Made by a program: the position numbers and the translations under genes. Shown here in pieces: positions 1 through 7,663 of a DNA stretch of 32,317 bases. The first letter of the stretch is position 1, and the number at the start of each line of letters is the position of its first letter. The stretch is taken from the NCBI GenBank assembly GCA_964630305.1, contig CAZVTR010000030.1, positions 1-32,317 of the forward strand, given 5' to 3'. The notes beneath the pieces were generated by a model. The model did not search any database. It was not told the DNA's origin and was given only the letters and a program-made list of their open reading frames with translations. This DNA comes from JAKPPT01 sp964630305 (GTDB taxonomy: Bacteria > Spirochaetota > Spirochaetia > Treponematales > UBA12059).

Positions 1-84
<84 letters not shown>

Positions 85-96
85 TTTTTTTATTTT
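85..96 (+). terminator. T-tract directly after 5S rRNA
   Basis: A run of seven T, then A and four more T, begins immediately at the 3' end of the 5S rRNA. The terminal GC-rich helix of the rRNA could serve as the terminator stem, but its other strand lies outside the window, so only the T-tract is seen directly. Confidence 0.45.
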
Positions 97-125
97 CCTG
101 AGTTTCTAAAAAAAGAAAAAATTAC

Positions 126-154
126 TTGAGCCGATACCGTAAAAATGTTACACT
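126..154 (+). promoter_or_regulatory. Candidate sigma70-type promoter of cheW
   Basis: TTGAGC (126-131) and TACACT (149-154) are 17 nt apart, each matching 4 of 6 consensus positions. The predicted start lies about 25 nt before the cheW start codon and leaves room for the GGAGG at 175-179. It would uncouple cheW from the upstream rRNA operon. Confidence 0.5.
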
Positions 155-184
155 ATAAGTAAGCAATGGTTTGTGGAGGAAATA

Positions 185-664
185 ATGGCTGATCGAGATG
201 CAACGCTCCAATTAGTAACATTTCAGCTTGGTGAAGAACTCTATGGAATTGATATAATGGATGTTAAAGAAATTGTCAGAGTTCAAGAAATTAGGCCAAT
301 ACCAAATGCTCCTGCGTATGTAGAAGGTTTATTCAAACTTCGTGAATATATTATTCCAATAATCAATTTGCATAAACGATTTCATTTAAAGAAGGCTCAG
401 CTCGATGAAGATGAAGAACTCTTGTCTGGATTTATCATTCTTGATATTGATGGCATGAAAATTGGAATAATAATCGATAAGATTGAGCGAGTTATTTCTA
501 TTGAGTTTAGTCAGATTCAGCCTCCGCCACAAATGCTTTCTGGTATTGGTGCAGAATATATACAGGGCGTTGTAAAACAAAATGATAGTTATCTCATTAT
601 TATCGATACACAAAAGCTTTTTAATGCAAAAGAGCTGCAAAAAATTGATGAAATAAGAAGATAA
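185..664 (+). CDS. cheW: CheW-type chemotaxis coupling protein
   Basis: CheW is the cytoplasmic adaptor that links chemoreceptors to the CheA kinase. The 159-residue product has the usual single-domain CheW length. It shows the family pattern of a beta strand with F-x-LG-E-x-YGIDI (13-24), then V-x-EIVR (27-32), IRPIPNAPAYVEG (37-48) and an IIPIINL strand (56-62). The usual N-L-R-G of this loop reads K-L-R-E. ATG 185 is chosen because GGAGG at 175-179 sits 5 nt before it; an in-frame GTG at 173 would start inside that ribosome binding site. The next gene begins 12 nt downstream, so the two are probably co-transcribed. The family call is firm. Which CheW paralogue this is cannot be decided here. 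Confidence 0.93.
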   Translation: MADRDATLQLVTFQLGEELYGIDIMDVKEIVRVQEIRPIPNAPAYVEGLFKLREYIIPIINLHKRFHLKKAQLDEDEELLSGFIILDIDGMKIGIIIDKIERVISIEFSQIQPPPQMLSGIGAEYIQGVVKQNDSYLIIIDTQKLFNAKELQKIDEIRR

Positions 665-676
665 GGTTATAGCAAC

Positions 677-1777
677 ATGATATTGACTCCTAAAAACTCC
701 TATATCAGGCGTCGTGAGATGAATGCCGTACTCGACTGCCTCGTAGAAGATTTTTCAAACAATGGATTTTATCGAACACAATTTCTCAAACAAGCAAAAG
801 AAATTTTTAGTTTTGAACATGGCATTGCGCTGCGTTCTCCTATCACAGCATTGCAGTTCGCACTGCAGTGTTGTGATATTCATGCTGGTGATGCGGTAGG
901 AATACCGGCGCTTGCCGATGCATGGGTAGTGCACGCTCTAGAGTCATTGGGTGTAAGACCTGTTTGGATTGATGCCGATGAAACCTCAGCAGTTATCGCG
1001 CAAGACAGTCTTGCAGAAGCAATCAAACAGGGAATAAAGGCACTGTACTATCGTCATCCCTGGGGAATACTTCATGAACCATCATTATTTGAAGGCACAA
1101 CGGTACCTATAATCGAAGACATTTCGAGCGCCTATGGTGCTTGGTCAACAGAAAAAATTGATGAGCAAGAAACCGAAGCACAGGATGCAGAAGATAATGC
1201 TCAAGTTGAGGCAATCCCTAAAACAGCCCGATTTGCTGGAACGTTCGGTACATTTGTACTGCTTGGACTTGAGCCGGGAGATTATTTTACCGCTGGCGGC
1301 GGAATGCTGCTGTATGCAAAATCTCGGAGGGATGCGCAGGTCCTAAAAAACTTTTCTGATAAACTCCCTGAGGAGGTAATGCTCAGCGATATGAATGCAG
1401 CGCTTGCAGTAGCGCAGTTTGCAGAAAGAAATCGCATGCAAAAAAGAAGGCAGGAGTTAGCAGATCTCTATATGCAAAGCCTTGGACGTTCTCATCACAA
1501 ATGTCTCGTTCAAACTGCCGAAGGTTGTTCCAGCAATGCAGGCTGTATTGTGCTTGCATCGGGGAGTGTCAAAGATATAGTTCAGTATGCAAAAAAGAAA
1601 GAAGTAGAAACAATGCCAGCTTTTGCAAATTCCTGCATGCTCAAAGGATTTGTGCCCGAGGATAGCTGTCCAACCGCAAAAACATTGGCCTATAGAGCAA
1701 TAGCTTTCCCTCTTTATCCTGGAATCAATAAAACTCAGGCAGGAAAAATCGCAAAAGTGCTTGCAACCATGCCCTAA
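677..1777 (+). CDS. DegT/DnrJ/EryC1-like protein lacking the PLP lysine
   Basis: The 366-residue protein follows the DegT/DnrJ/EryC1 aminotransferase plan. LRSPITALQFALQ (52-64) matches the cofactor-phosphate loop (usually SGTAALHLAL). GDAVGIPALADAWVVHALESLG (71-92) matches the next conserved segment, and IIEDISSAYGA (145-155) contains the Asp (148) that would contact the pyridine nitrogen. FTAGGGM (204-210) matches the TTGEGG segment. The catalytic lysine, normally three residues before that segment, aligns with Gly201. An acidic stretch at 160-180 looks like an insertion. The family assignment is by eye. If it is right, the protein is probably not a working PLP aminotransferase and may be a binding or regulatory relative. 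The ribosome binding site is weak, and the gene follows cheW by 12 nt. Confidence 0.7.
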   Translation: MILTPKNSYIRRREMNAVLDCLVEDFSNNGFYRTQFLKQAKEIFSFEHGIALRSPITALQFALQCCDIHAGDAVGIPALADAWVVHALESLGVRPVWIDADETSAVIAQDSLAEAIKQGIKALYYRHPWGILHEPSLFEGTTVPIIEDISSAYGAWSTEKIDEQETEAQDAEDNAQVEAIPKTARFAGTFGTFVLLGLEPGDYFTAGGGMLLYAKSRRDAQVLKNFSDKLPEEVMLSDMNAALAVAQFAERNRMQKRRQELADLYMQSLGRSHHKCLVQTAEGCSSNAGCIVLASGSVKDIVQYAKKKEVETMPAFANSCMLKGFVPEDSCPTAKTLAYRAIAFPLYPGINKTQAGKIAKVLATMP

Positions 1778-1801
1778 CAGCATGCATGAACGTAAGTTCT
1801 G

Positions 1802-1810
1802 TGATACAAT
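1802..1810 (+). promoter_or_regulatory. Extended -10 element upstream of nadK
   Basis: TGATACAAT combines a TGn extension with a 5/6 -10 hexamer (1805-1810) in the 86-nt gap before nadK. No good -35 lies at the right distance. It could give nadK-recN its own transcript. Confidence 0.35.
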
Positions 1811-1863
1811 ACGGATAACTATATATAAGCTATGCTCAGTAAGTTGCATACAGTGCATGTAAG

Positions 1864-2724
1864 GTGGCAAAGGTGAAGGTTAACAATGTTGCTGTTATAG
1901 CAAATCGGCATAAACAAGATTGCGAGCGGTTAGAAAAAGACATACGGTCCCGACTTGAAGCCGAAGGCGTTCAGGTCGATGTATTTAGCTTTTTTGGAAA
2001 ACCCACTGAGACACCAAACCTTTGCAAATCAAATCTTATTATTACATTAGGCGGTGATGGAACTGTATTGTATGCGGGAAGGCTAGCAGCTAGCTGTGAT
2101 GTCCCCATATTACCGGTAAATCTTGGGAGTTTAGGTTTTATTGCCTGGATAAAACGAAATGACTGGTATGCAGCATATAGAGCAGTCGCTGAAGATAAAC
2201 TGGTTATGTCCCGCCGCATGATGCTTGCGGTTCAAATTGTACGTGAAGGCACCCTCATCCATGAATACATTGCTTTGAATGATGCAGTTGTGTCGAGTGC
2301 AATGCTTGCCCGAATTGTAAATCTCAGTATTAATATAAGCGGTTCACCGCTTGGAACATACAAAGCCGATGGCGTTATTGTGGCAACGCCTACTGGTTCA
2401 ACGGCATATTCACTAGCGGCTGGCGGCCCCATTCTTGACGTTGATATGGAAGCAATGGTGTTTAATCCGATATGCCCCTTTACTTTATCAAATCGGCCGC
2501 TTGTTGTGCCTGGAAATGAAACTATAGAACTGTATGTTGAAATGGAACAGCGTGAAAAACTTATTTTGACTATCGATGGTCAAGAATATCTCGATTTAAT
2601 GGAAGGTGATAGAATATTTATTAAAAAAGCCAACTGCAGTGCAAATATTTTTTGCAGTGCGCGAGGTGCTTTTTATCAAGTATTGCGTTCAAAGCTCAAT
2701 TGGTCAGGTGGTCCAGATGCTTGA
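1864..2724 (+). CDS. nadK: NAD kinase
   Basis: NAD kinase phosphorylates NAD+ to NADP+ in the cytoplasm, using ATP or polyphosphate. The 286-residue product has all the family hallmarks: GGDGT (63-67), NLGSLGFI (86-93), NDAVV (139-143), YKADGVIVATPTGST (166-180) and the following AYSLAAGGP. The length is normal. Two GTG starts are possible. The one at 1864 is used here; the one at 1873 has AAGGTGG (1861-1867) well spaced before it and could be the true start, shortening the protein by three residues. The end overlaps recN by 8 nt, so recN translation is probably coupled to this gene. Confidence 0.95.
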   Translation: MAKVKVNNVAVIANRHKQDCERLEKDIRSRLEAEGVQVDVFSFFGKPTETPNLCKSNLIITLGGDGTVLYAGRLAASCDVPILPVNLGSLGFIAWIKRNDWYAAYRAVAEDKLVMSRRMMLAVQIVREGTLIHEYIALNDAVVSSAMLARIVNLSINISGSPLGTYKADGVIVATPTGSTAYSLAAGGPILDVDMEAMVFNPICPFTLSNRPLVVPGNETIELYVEMEQREKLILTIDGQEYLDLMEGDRIFIKKANCSANIFCSARGAFYQVLRSKLNWSGGPDA

Positions 2725-4393
2725 AGAATTAGTAATAAAAGATTATGCAATTATCGAAAGAACCGTTATAGAGTTTGAAAAAGGATTAACGTTGTTCACT
2801 GGTGAAACTGGAGCGGGAAAATCAATACTCATTGGTGCATTGGGATTTCTTTTAGGAGCAAAGGCTGAAACTGGCTGTATTAGAACAGGTGCAGAAGAAA
2901 CCTCTGTTTCCGGAACATTTTCTGTATATGGCAATGAAGAAGCAATTTCCTGGCTAACGAGTCACGATATCACAGCAGATGATGAAAAAGTAGTTCTGAG
3001 AAGAATTTTAAAAACGAATGGCCGAGGTGCCTGCTACATAAATGATATTCCTGTAACTAGGCAAAATCTTGAAGCATTTGCGCAAACACTTGTAGAAATT
3101 CATGGGCAGCGAGATGGCATGGGCTTGCTAAAGCCTGAACGACAGCGGCAGGTATTAGACCGATATGCAGGATTAGATGAGGCGTTAAAAGCTTATACGA
3201 GCGTGTATACAGAATTATGCGGTCTTCAGCGTCAATTAGAAATAATTGAGCATGATGATGCTCAGGAAGAGCGGGAGACCGAATTGCTTTCGTTTGCTGT
3301 AAAAGAAATAAGCGAAGCAAATATTTCTGCCAATGAAGAAAACCTTTTACAGGAAGAAGAAAATAGGCTTTCACAGTATGAAAAACTATATGCGTCTGTA
3401 TCTTCATTGCATGAACTTTTTTCAGAACATGAGGGAATCATAGCAAAATTACGAAAAGCAACTACCACCTTGGAACATGTCAGTGCTCTGGATCCAAAAC
3501 TATCAAGTATAGCTGAATCGGTGACTAATTCATATTACGAGTTTGAGGATGCTGCGCGCAATATTTCATCTTATCTTGATAAGCTTTCATTTAATCCCGA
3601 TAGATTAGAGCAAATTGAAGAGCGGCTGGCTCTTTTACAAAAGCTCAAAAAGAAATATGGAAAAACTTTAGAAGATGTCCTCAAGTATAAAGAAGAAGCA
3701 GAAAAAAGACTTGAAGCATTTGCGCATCGAGGCGATGATATAGAAATTCTTAAAAAGAAGATCGCTGAAAAAGAAAAACGTGTCTATGAGCTAGCGGATG
3801 AATTAAGCAAGCAGAGAAATCTTGCAAAAAAAACATTGGAAGAACAAATTATCACAATACTTCATACGCTTGGCATGCCACATGCGGTTTTTTCTATAAA
3901 AATGGGTAAGAAACCGCTCGAAAATGGGAAAGTTGTCGTAGGCCCTTATGGCTATGATGAACCTGAATTCCTAATTTCTGCTAACAAAGGCGAACCGCTT
4001 AAACCATTATCTCTAGTTGTTTCTGGTGGTGAACTTGCCCGTATTATGCTCGCTGTAAAAACAGTGCTTGCAATGGCAGACGATATACCAACACTCATTT
4101 TTGATGAAGTTGACACTGGTATTGGCGGAGAAGTAGCTGTAAGTGTTGGCAAGCATTTGTTCCAGTTATCGCGAACAAAACAGGTTCTCTGTATTACACA
4201 TCTTGCAGTTATAGCAGCAAAGGCCGATAATCATTATAAAGTAGAAAAATATGTTGAAAAGGACCGTACGGCAACGCGGCTCCAAAAAATGTCTTTTGAT
4301 GCACGGGTAAAGGAAATTGCACGGATGCTTGCTGGTGATTCTGCTGGTGAAGCGGCATTGGTGCATGCGCGCACTCTGTTAGAAGAGCACTAA
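2717..4393 (+). CDS. recN: DNA repair protein RecN (SMC-like ATPase)
   Basis: RecN is a cytoplasmic SMC-family ATPase acting in double-strand break repair. The 558-residue protein has a Walker A motif GETGAGKS (29-36) after the typical N-terminus LEELVIKDYAIIE. A long helical, coiled-coil-like middle follows. The ABC signature SGGELARIMLA (436-446) and the Walker B TLIFDEVDTGIGG (459-471) complete the split ATPase head. ATG 2717 is chosen because RecN proteins begin almost directly with this strand and AGGTGG (2706-2711) precedes it by 5 nt. The open frame extends further upstream only because it runs through nadK. The start overlaps the nadK stop by 8 nt, so the pair is translationally coupled. 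Confidence 0.96.
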   Translation: MLEELVIKDYAIIERTVIEFEKGLTLFTGETGAGKSILIGALGFLLGAKAETGCIRTGAEETSVSGTFSVYGNEEAISWLTSHDITADDEKVVLRRILKTNGRGACYINDIPVTRQNLEAFAQTLVEIHGQRDGMGLLKPERQRQVLDRYAGLDEALKAYTSVYTELCGLQRQLEIIEHDDAQEERETELLSFAVKEISEANISANEENLLQEEENRLSQYEKLYASVSSLHELFSEHEGIIAKLRKATTTLEHVSALDPKLSSIAESVTNSYYEFEDAARNISSYLDKLSFNPDRLEQIEERLALLQKLKKKYGKTLEDVLKYKEEAEKRLEAFAHRGDDIEILKKKIAEKEKRVYELADELSKQRNLAKKTLEEQIITILHTLGMPHAVFSIKMGKKPLENGKVVVGPYGYDEPEFLISANKGEPLKPLSLVVSGGELARIMLAVKTVLAMADDIPTLIFDEVDTGIGGEVAVSVGKHLFQLSRTKQVLCITHLAVIAAKADNHYKVEKYVEKDRTATRLQKMSFDARVKEIARMLAGDSAGEAALVHARTLLEEH

Positions 4394-4436
4394 TCTGCCG
4401 ATAAATGAGCTATAAACGTATATAGGATGCAGATGT

Positions 4437-5249
4437 ATGGGAAAAGCGACTCAGGAATCTCGAAATAAATACATGCTCAAAGTTCAGGAATATAAAAAAG
4501 TAATCGATGAACTTTCTGCAAAAGAGCAGTCAATGGTAGCAATTCTTAAACAGGGGAATCCCATTACCATTGGTCATGGCTATTTTAAACTTGCAAACGC
4601 TGCGCTCGATATTACTTCGTATTACATTTTGTTAAACACACTGTCGGTAGCGCTTATTGGCATTAAAAATGAAGATGCATTAGCTGATGCTCGCAAGGCT
4701 GTCGGCCGTTCAATAAAATATATTGAGGATATAGTTACTCCATACATCGATGTTCCTTTTTCAGAATACGAAAAAAATCTAGAGGCTATAGCTGATATTT
4801 CTTATGAGGACCGTTACAATTTATTTAGAAAAATGGGTTTTGCAATTGCAGAGATCGAAGCCGGATATGGTGCATTATCAAAATGGAAATGGTCGTTTGT
4901 GGAATTATGGGGGAAACATGCAGTCGTAACAAGGAATTTGCTGGATCTCAAAAAAGCATACACAGATATGGATTTTTCTTCACCACATCGAGAAATTGTT
5001 TTATCCTATATTGATTATATAAAAAAATTATTTCAGCAAGCAGCTGATAAGTATCGGGAAAAATATGAAATATTTTCCAACAAAATAGAGGATTTTAAAT
5101 CGGCTATAGTGTTTCTTTCCGGACTGCGCCGTTTTTACATGACCATGGGTGAAAAAGATGATGCCGAAGAACTAAAGAAAAAAATTGAAGTCTGGAATAA
5201 CAAACTCAATGCCGATCAGAAAAAAATGGAAGAAGAGCATAAAAAATAA
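4437..5249 (+). CDS. Hypothetical helical protein
   Basis: I do not recognise this 270-residue protein. It has no signal peptide and no clear membrane segment. A moderately hydrophobic helix-like stretch (about 55-80) follows a charged N-terminus. The C-terminal third (about 185-270) is rich in Lys, Glu, Asp and aromatic residues and ends in a very charged K/E tail, suggesting an alpha-helical bundle or coiled coil. Trp residues cluster near 145-160 (KWKWSFVELWG). The ATG has AGGA (4424-4427) about 9 nt upstream. The gene follows recN by 43 nt and ends only 2 nt from the convergent cdd stop. Coding is supported by length and by codon use like its neighbours. It may be spirochaete-specific, which is an inference. 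Confidence 0.8.
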   Translation: MGKATQESRNKYMLKVQEYKKVIDELSAKEQSMVAILKQGNPITIGHGYFKLANAALDITSYYILLNTLSVALIGIKNEDALADARKAVGRSIKYIEDIVTPYIDVPFSEYEKNLEAIADISYEDRYNLFRKMGFAIAEIEAGYGALSKWKWSFVELWGKHAVVTRNLLDLKKAYTDMDFSSPHREIVLSYIDYIKKLFQQAADKYREKYEIFSNKIEDFKSAIVFLSGLRRFYMTMGEKDDAEELKKKIEVWNNKLNADQKKMEEEHKK

Positions 5250-5251
5250 AT

Positions 5252-5653
5252 TCAGTGCTTTTTAAGTTCATGCAGCGCATCAAAAGGAAATAGCTCTCCC
5301 ATAGTGGTAGCAATGATATTATCCGGTGTGCTGCCGAAATATACGGGAAAACCTGCACCTACAAACTCGCTCAATACCTGACGGCATGCTCCGCAGGGAC
5401 TTACCGGATAGTTTGCATCAGGCGTAGCAATTGCCAATGCTGTGAATTTAGTTTTACCTTGTGTGATTGCAGTTGTAAGAGCGGTCCGTTCTGCACAAAT
5501 CGTGAGCCCATATGAGCGGTTTTCTACGTTTACTCCCGTAATAACTGTACCATCATCACAGAGCAATGCAGCGCCAACCCTAAAATTCGAATATGGAGCA
5601 TATGCACTCGATGCAGCAGCATATGCAAGAGCAAAAAGTTCATTTTGTGTCAT
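5252..5653 (-). CDS. cdd: Cytidine deaminase
   Basis: Cytidine deaminase converts cytidine and deoxycytidine to uridine and deoxyuridine in pyrimidine salvage. The 133-residue product matches the short, tetrameric, zinc-dependent type. Its N-terminal YAPYSNFRVGAAL (18-30), catalytic CAER (Cys53, Glu55) and PCGAC (Cys87, Cys90) supply the three zinc ligands and the proton-shuttling glutamate. ATG 5653 is preferred over an in-frame TTG at 5668 because GGGGAA (5661-5666) sits about 7 nt upstream of the ATG. The gene stands alone on the minus strand, convergent with the hypothetical gene upstream and divergent from the beta-propeller operon. Confidence 0.95.
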   Translation of the reverse strand: MTQNELFALAYAAASSAYAPYSNFRVGAALLCDDGTVITGVNVENRSYGLTICAERTALTTAITQGKTKFTALAIATPDANYPVSPCGACRQVLSEFVGAGFPVYFGSTPDNIIATTMGELFPFDALHELKKH

Positions 5654-5675
5654 GAAGATATTCCCCAATTTCCTA

Positions 5676-5704
5676 TTGACTTGTAGTCATATACATTATA
5701 CGAT
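5676..5704 (+). promoter_or_regulatory. Candidate promoter of the 5733-8509 operon
   Basis: TTGACT (5676-5681, 5/6) and TACGAT (5699-5704, 4/6) are 17 nt apart in the gap between the divergent cdd and the beta-propeller gene. The predicted transcript has a leader of about 20 nt containing GGAG at 5724-5727. Confidence 0.55.
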
Positions 5705-5732
5705 TTTTCTGTATTTGAGAAGTGGAGATTTC

Positions 5733-6818
5733 ATGTCTGACGAGAAAAGAAATAGAAAAAGGATACTTTTTTTTGTTTTTCCTTTTGTGTTGCTCATTGC
5801 TTTGTTTGTGTTGCCTGAAAATTTGCATAAAGAAACTTTTTTTCAGACAGCCTGGTATGTTCCTCTAGATGAAATAAAGCCTTTTGTTCCAGCTGAACAA
5901 AAACAAAACCTGGATGTTTTAATACCTTTTGTTACCGACAATCGAATAGGATATATTGATCAAACTGGTACGTTGGTTATGAACTTGGAACGCAAGACTG
6001 GGAGCATAATTGGCAATGATAAATGGTCTGTATGGAATTCTGTGACTGATGAAAAAATAATAAAAAAAATAGACGGAAGTGCGATTAAAATATCTTCTAA
6101 TGAGATTCCTTTTTTTCATGGGAATCGAATTTTTTCTGCTTCAGCTGATGCATTATTGTTAATTGAATATAGTAAAGAAGGCAATGTTCTCTGGAATTAC
6201 ATGCTTCCTTGTCATGTTTCTGCATTCGCTGCAAATGATTCTCTTGTGGCATGCGGATTAGTCAATGGAGACATAGTAATACTTAACAATAAGGGTAATG
6301 AGATTTCTTACACAAAAATTGGAGGAAGCAGAATCGAAGTTATTTTGGGACTTGCTGTTTCTGGTTCAGGCAATTATATAGCTGCAATAACTGGTATCGA
6401 TCAGCAGCGCCTCATTATTCTTGAACGAGGTCAGAAAAACTATAGAATAATTAAACATAAGTATCTTTCCAGCAATTTTAGAAGCAAGGTAAATATCTAT
6501 ATCACTGCCGATGAAAATTATGTCTTATATAAAGATATGAGCGGTATAGGTGTGTTTGGCATCAAACGAAATGAAAACAAACTGCTCCCTATTCCTGCAG
6601 ATACTTTTACCATATATGAAGGTTCTGATAGTTTAGGTATTTGTTTAGTTGCTGCTTTTATGCATGAGCGTACCGTATATATTATGAACATGCCTGAGGT
6701 AATTGTTGGTAAAATTAAACTGCCAGCAAAAAATACATTTTTTGCACTAAAAGATAATACTTTGCTGTTTGACAATGGCAGCGGCATTGCAGCAATGCTC
6801 TTCAAAAAGGATATGTGA
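5733..6818 (+). CDS. Membrane-anchored protein, probable beta-propeller
   Basis: The 361-residue product begins with a basic N-terminus and one hydrophobic segment (about 11-27), which looks like a signal anchor or uncleaved signal peptide. The rest should then lie in the periplasm. The body is rich in short beta strands ending in paired small or aromatic residues, with recurring patterns such as NRIGYIDQTGTLV, SLVACGLVNGDIVILNNKG and GSGNYIAAITG. This is what WD40/PQQ-like propeller blades look like, but no blade is a textbook match. ATG 5733 is chosen because GGAG (5724-5727) lies 5 nt upstream; the longer open frame reads antisense through cdd. The stop overlaps the next start by one base. 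No enzymatic function can be assigned. Confidence 0.75.
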   Translation: MSDEKRNRKRILFFVFPFVLLIALFVLPENLHKETFFQTAWYVPLDEIKPFVPAEQKQNLDVLIPFVTDNRIGYIDQTGTLVMNLERKTGSIIGNDKWSVWNSVTDEKIIKKIDGSAIKISSNEIPFFHGNRIFSASADALLLIEYSKEGNVLWNYMLPCHVSAFAANDSLVACGLVNGDIVILNNKGNEISYTKIGGSRIEVILGLAVSGSGNYIAAITGIDQQRLIILERGQKNYRIIKHKYLSSNFRSKVNIYITADENYVLYKDMSGIGVFGIKRNENKLLPIPADTFTIYEGSDSLGICLVAAFMHERTVYIMNMPEVIVGKIKLPAKNTFFALKDNTLLFDNGSGIAAMLFKKDM

Positions 6819-7663
6819 TGAAACGCTATATTATTTTCTTTGCAGTGATTGGAATAGTTTCTTTCCTTTGGGCTGTTATTTGGCCAATTTCCTATGAGTA
6901 TGCTGTTAATGGGTTTGGTTTATTGGTACAGGGAACGCTTAATCGCGGTATTGAGTTTAGAGTTCAAAATGCACCTGTTAGTGCACCTGCTGATGGCGAA
7001 GTTGTTTTTGAATGCAGTGAATCAACACTCTCAGGGGGCTTTCCTGTTCCTGAAGGTTCTATGCTTGTATATAAGAGCCAGGGTGATATTCTTACCATTT
7101 ACACAGGGCTGCTTACTGTGTCGACGATTTTGCAGAATCCTCAATTAAAAGAACATGATCTTCTTGGAATGACACAAAATGTGCCTGGTGCAAAAGCATA
7201 TGCCTATGTTTTTGATCTTAAAAATTCAATGTATCTTCACCCTCATCATATATTCCCGGTAGTAAAAGAAACGAGCGTGCCTCAGATTAGAACTGTTATG
7301 CTTTATAATGAAACTGGCGAAATACAGTTTTCACAGATTAAAAACATCAAGCAGGGGAATTGGTATCTTAAATGTAAAGCCATGGATCCTGTAACTTCTG
7401 CTTATAACGACGGGATTAAAAAAATAACTTTTCTGCTTGATGGTATGGAGAAACACACTATCACGCTCGATACAATTGCTGTGAAAAATGGCAAATTAGT
7501 ATTTCAAGCAAACAACAGCTGGTCTAGTGATGTTGTTGATTCTAATGGTTTTCTGATTCTTGGTCCTGTTTATATCACCAAAGGTAAATCTATAATAACG
7601 CTAGTGTTAGAAGATTTTTATGGCAATGAAAAGAGCTATTCCTGGCCACTACTTGTTGAATAA
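6818..7663 (+). CDS. Degenerate LytM/M23-like envelope protein
   Basis: The 281-residue protein has an N-terminal hydrophobic segment (about 4-24) and then a domain that reads like a LytM/M23 peptidase. NRGIEF (42-47) sits where H-x-G-x-D is expected, APADGEVVF (56-64) matches the A-x-x-G-x-V-x-F strand, and LKEHDLLG (110-117) matches the V-x-x-G-x-x-I-G turn. AYVFD (129-133) takes the place of H-L-H-F-E. The zinc-binding His and Asp are thus Asn42 and Glu46, and both His of the HxH motif are gone, so peptidase activity is unlikely. Residues 155-281 look like a beta-sandwich. ATG 6818 overlaps the previous stop by one base, with AAGG at 6807-6810. It may be a regulator or scaffold for cell-wall enzymes (inference). 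Confidence 0.7.
   Translation: MKRYIIFFAVIGIVSFLWAVIWPISYEYAVNGFGLLVQGTLNRGIEFRVQNAPVSAPADGEVVFECSESTLSGGFPVPEGSMLVYKSQGDILTIYTGLLTVSTILQNPQLKEHDLLGMTQNVPGAKAYAYVFDLKNSMYLHPHHIFPVVKETSVPQIRTVMLYNETGEIQFSQIKNIKQGNWYLKCKAMDPVTSAYNDGIKKITFLLDGMEKHTITLDTIAVKNGKLVFQANNSWSSDVVDSNGFLILGPVYITKGKSIITLVLEDFYGNEKSYSWPLLVE

Noticed and set aside
2606..2716. In-frame upstream extension of recN
   Set aside because: It lies within nadK. RecN proteins start with the strand at 2717, which has its own ribosome binding site.
5442..5732. In-frame upstream extension of the beta-propeller gene
   Set aside because: It reads antisense through cdd, whose zinc and catalytic motifs are intact. GGAG at 5724-5727 marks ATG 5733 as the start.
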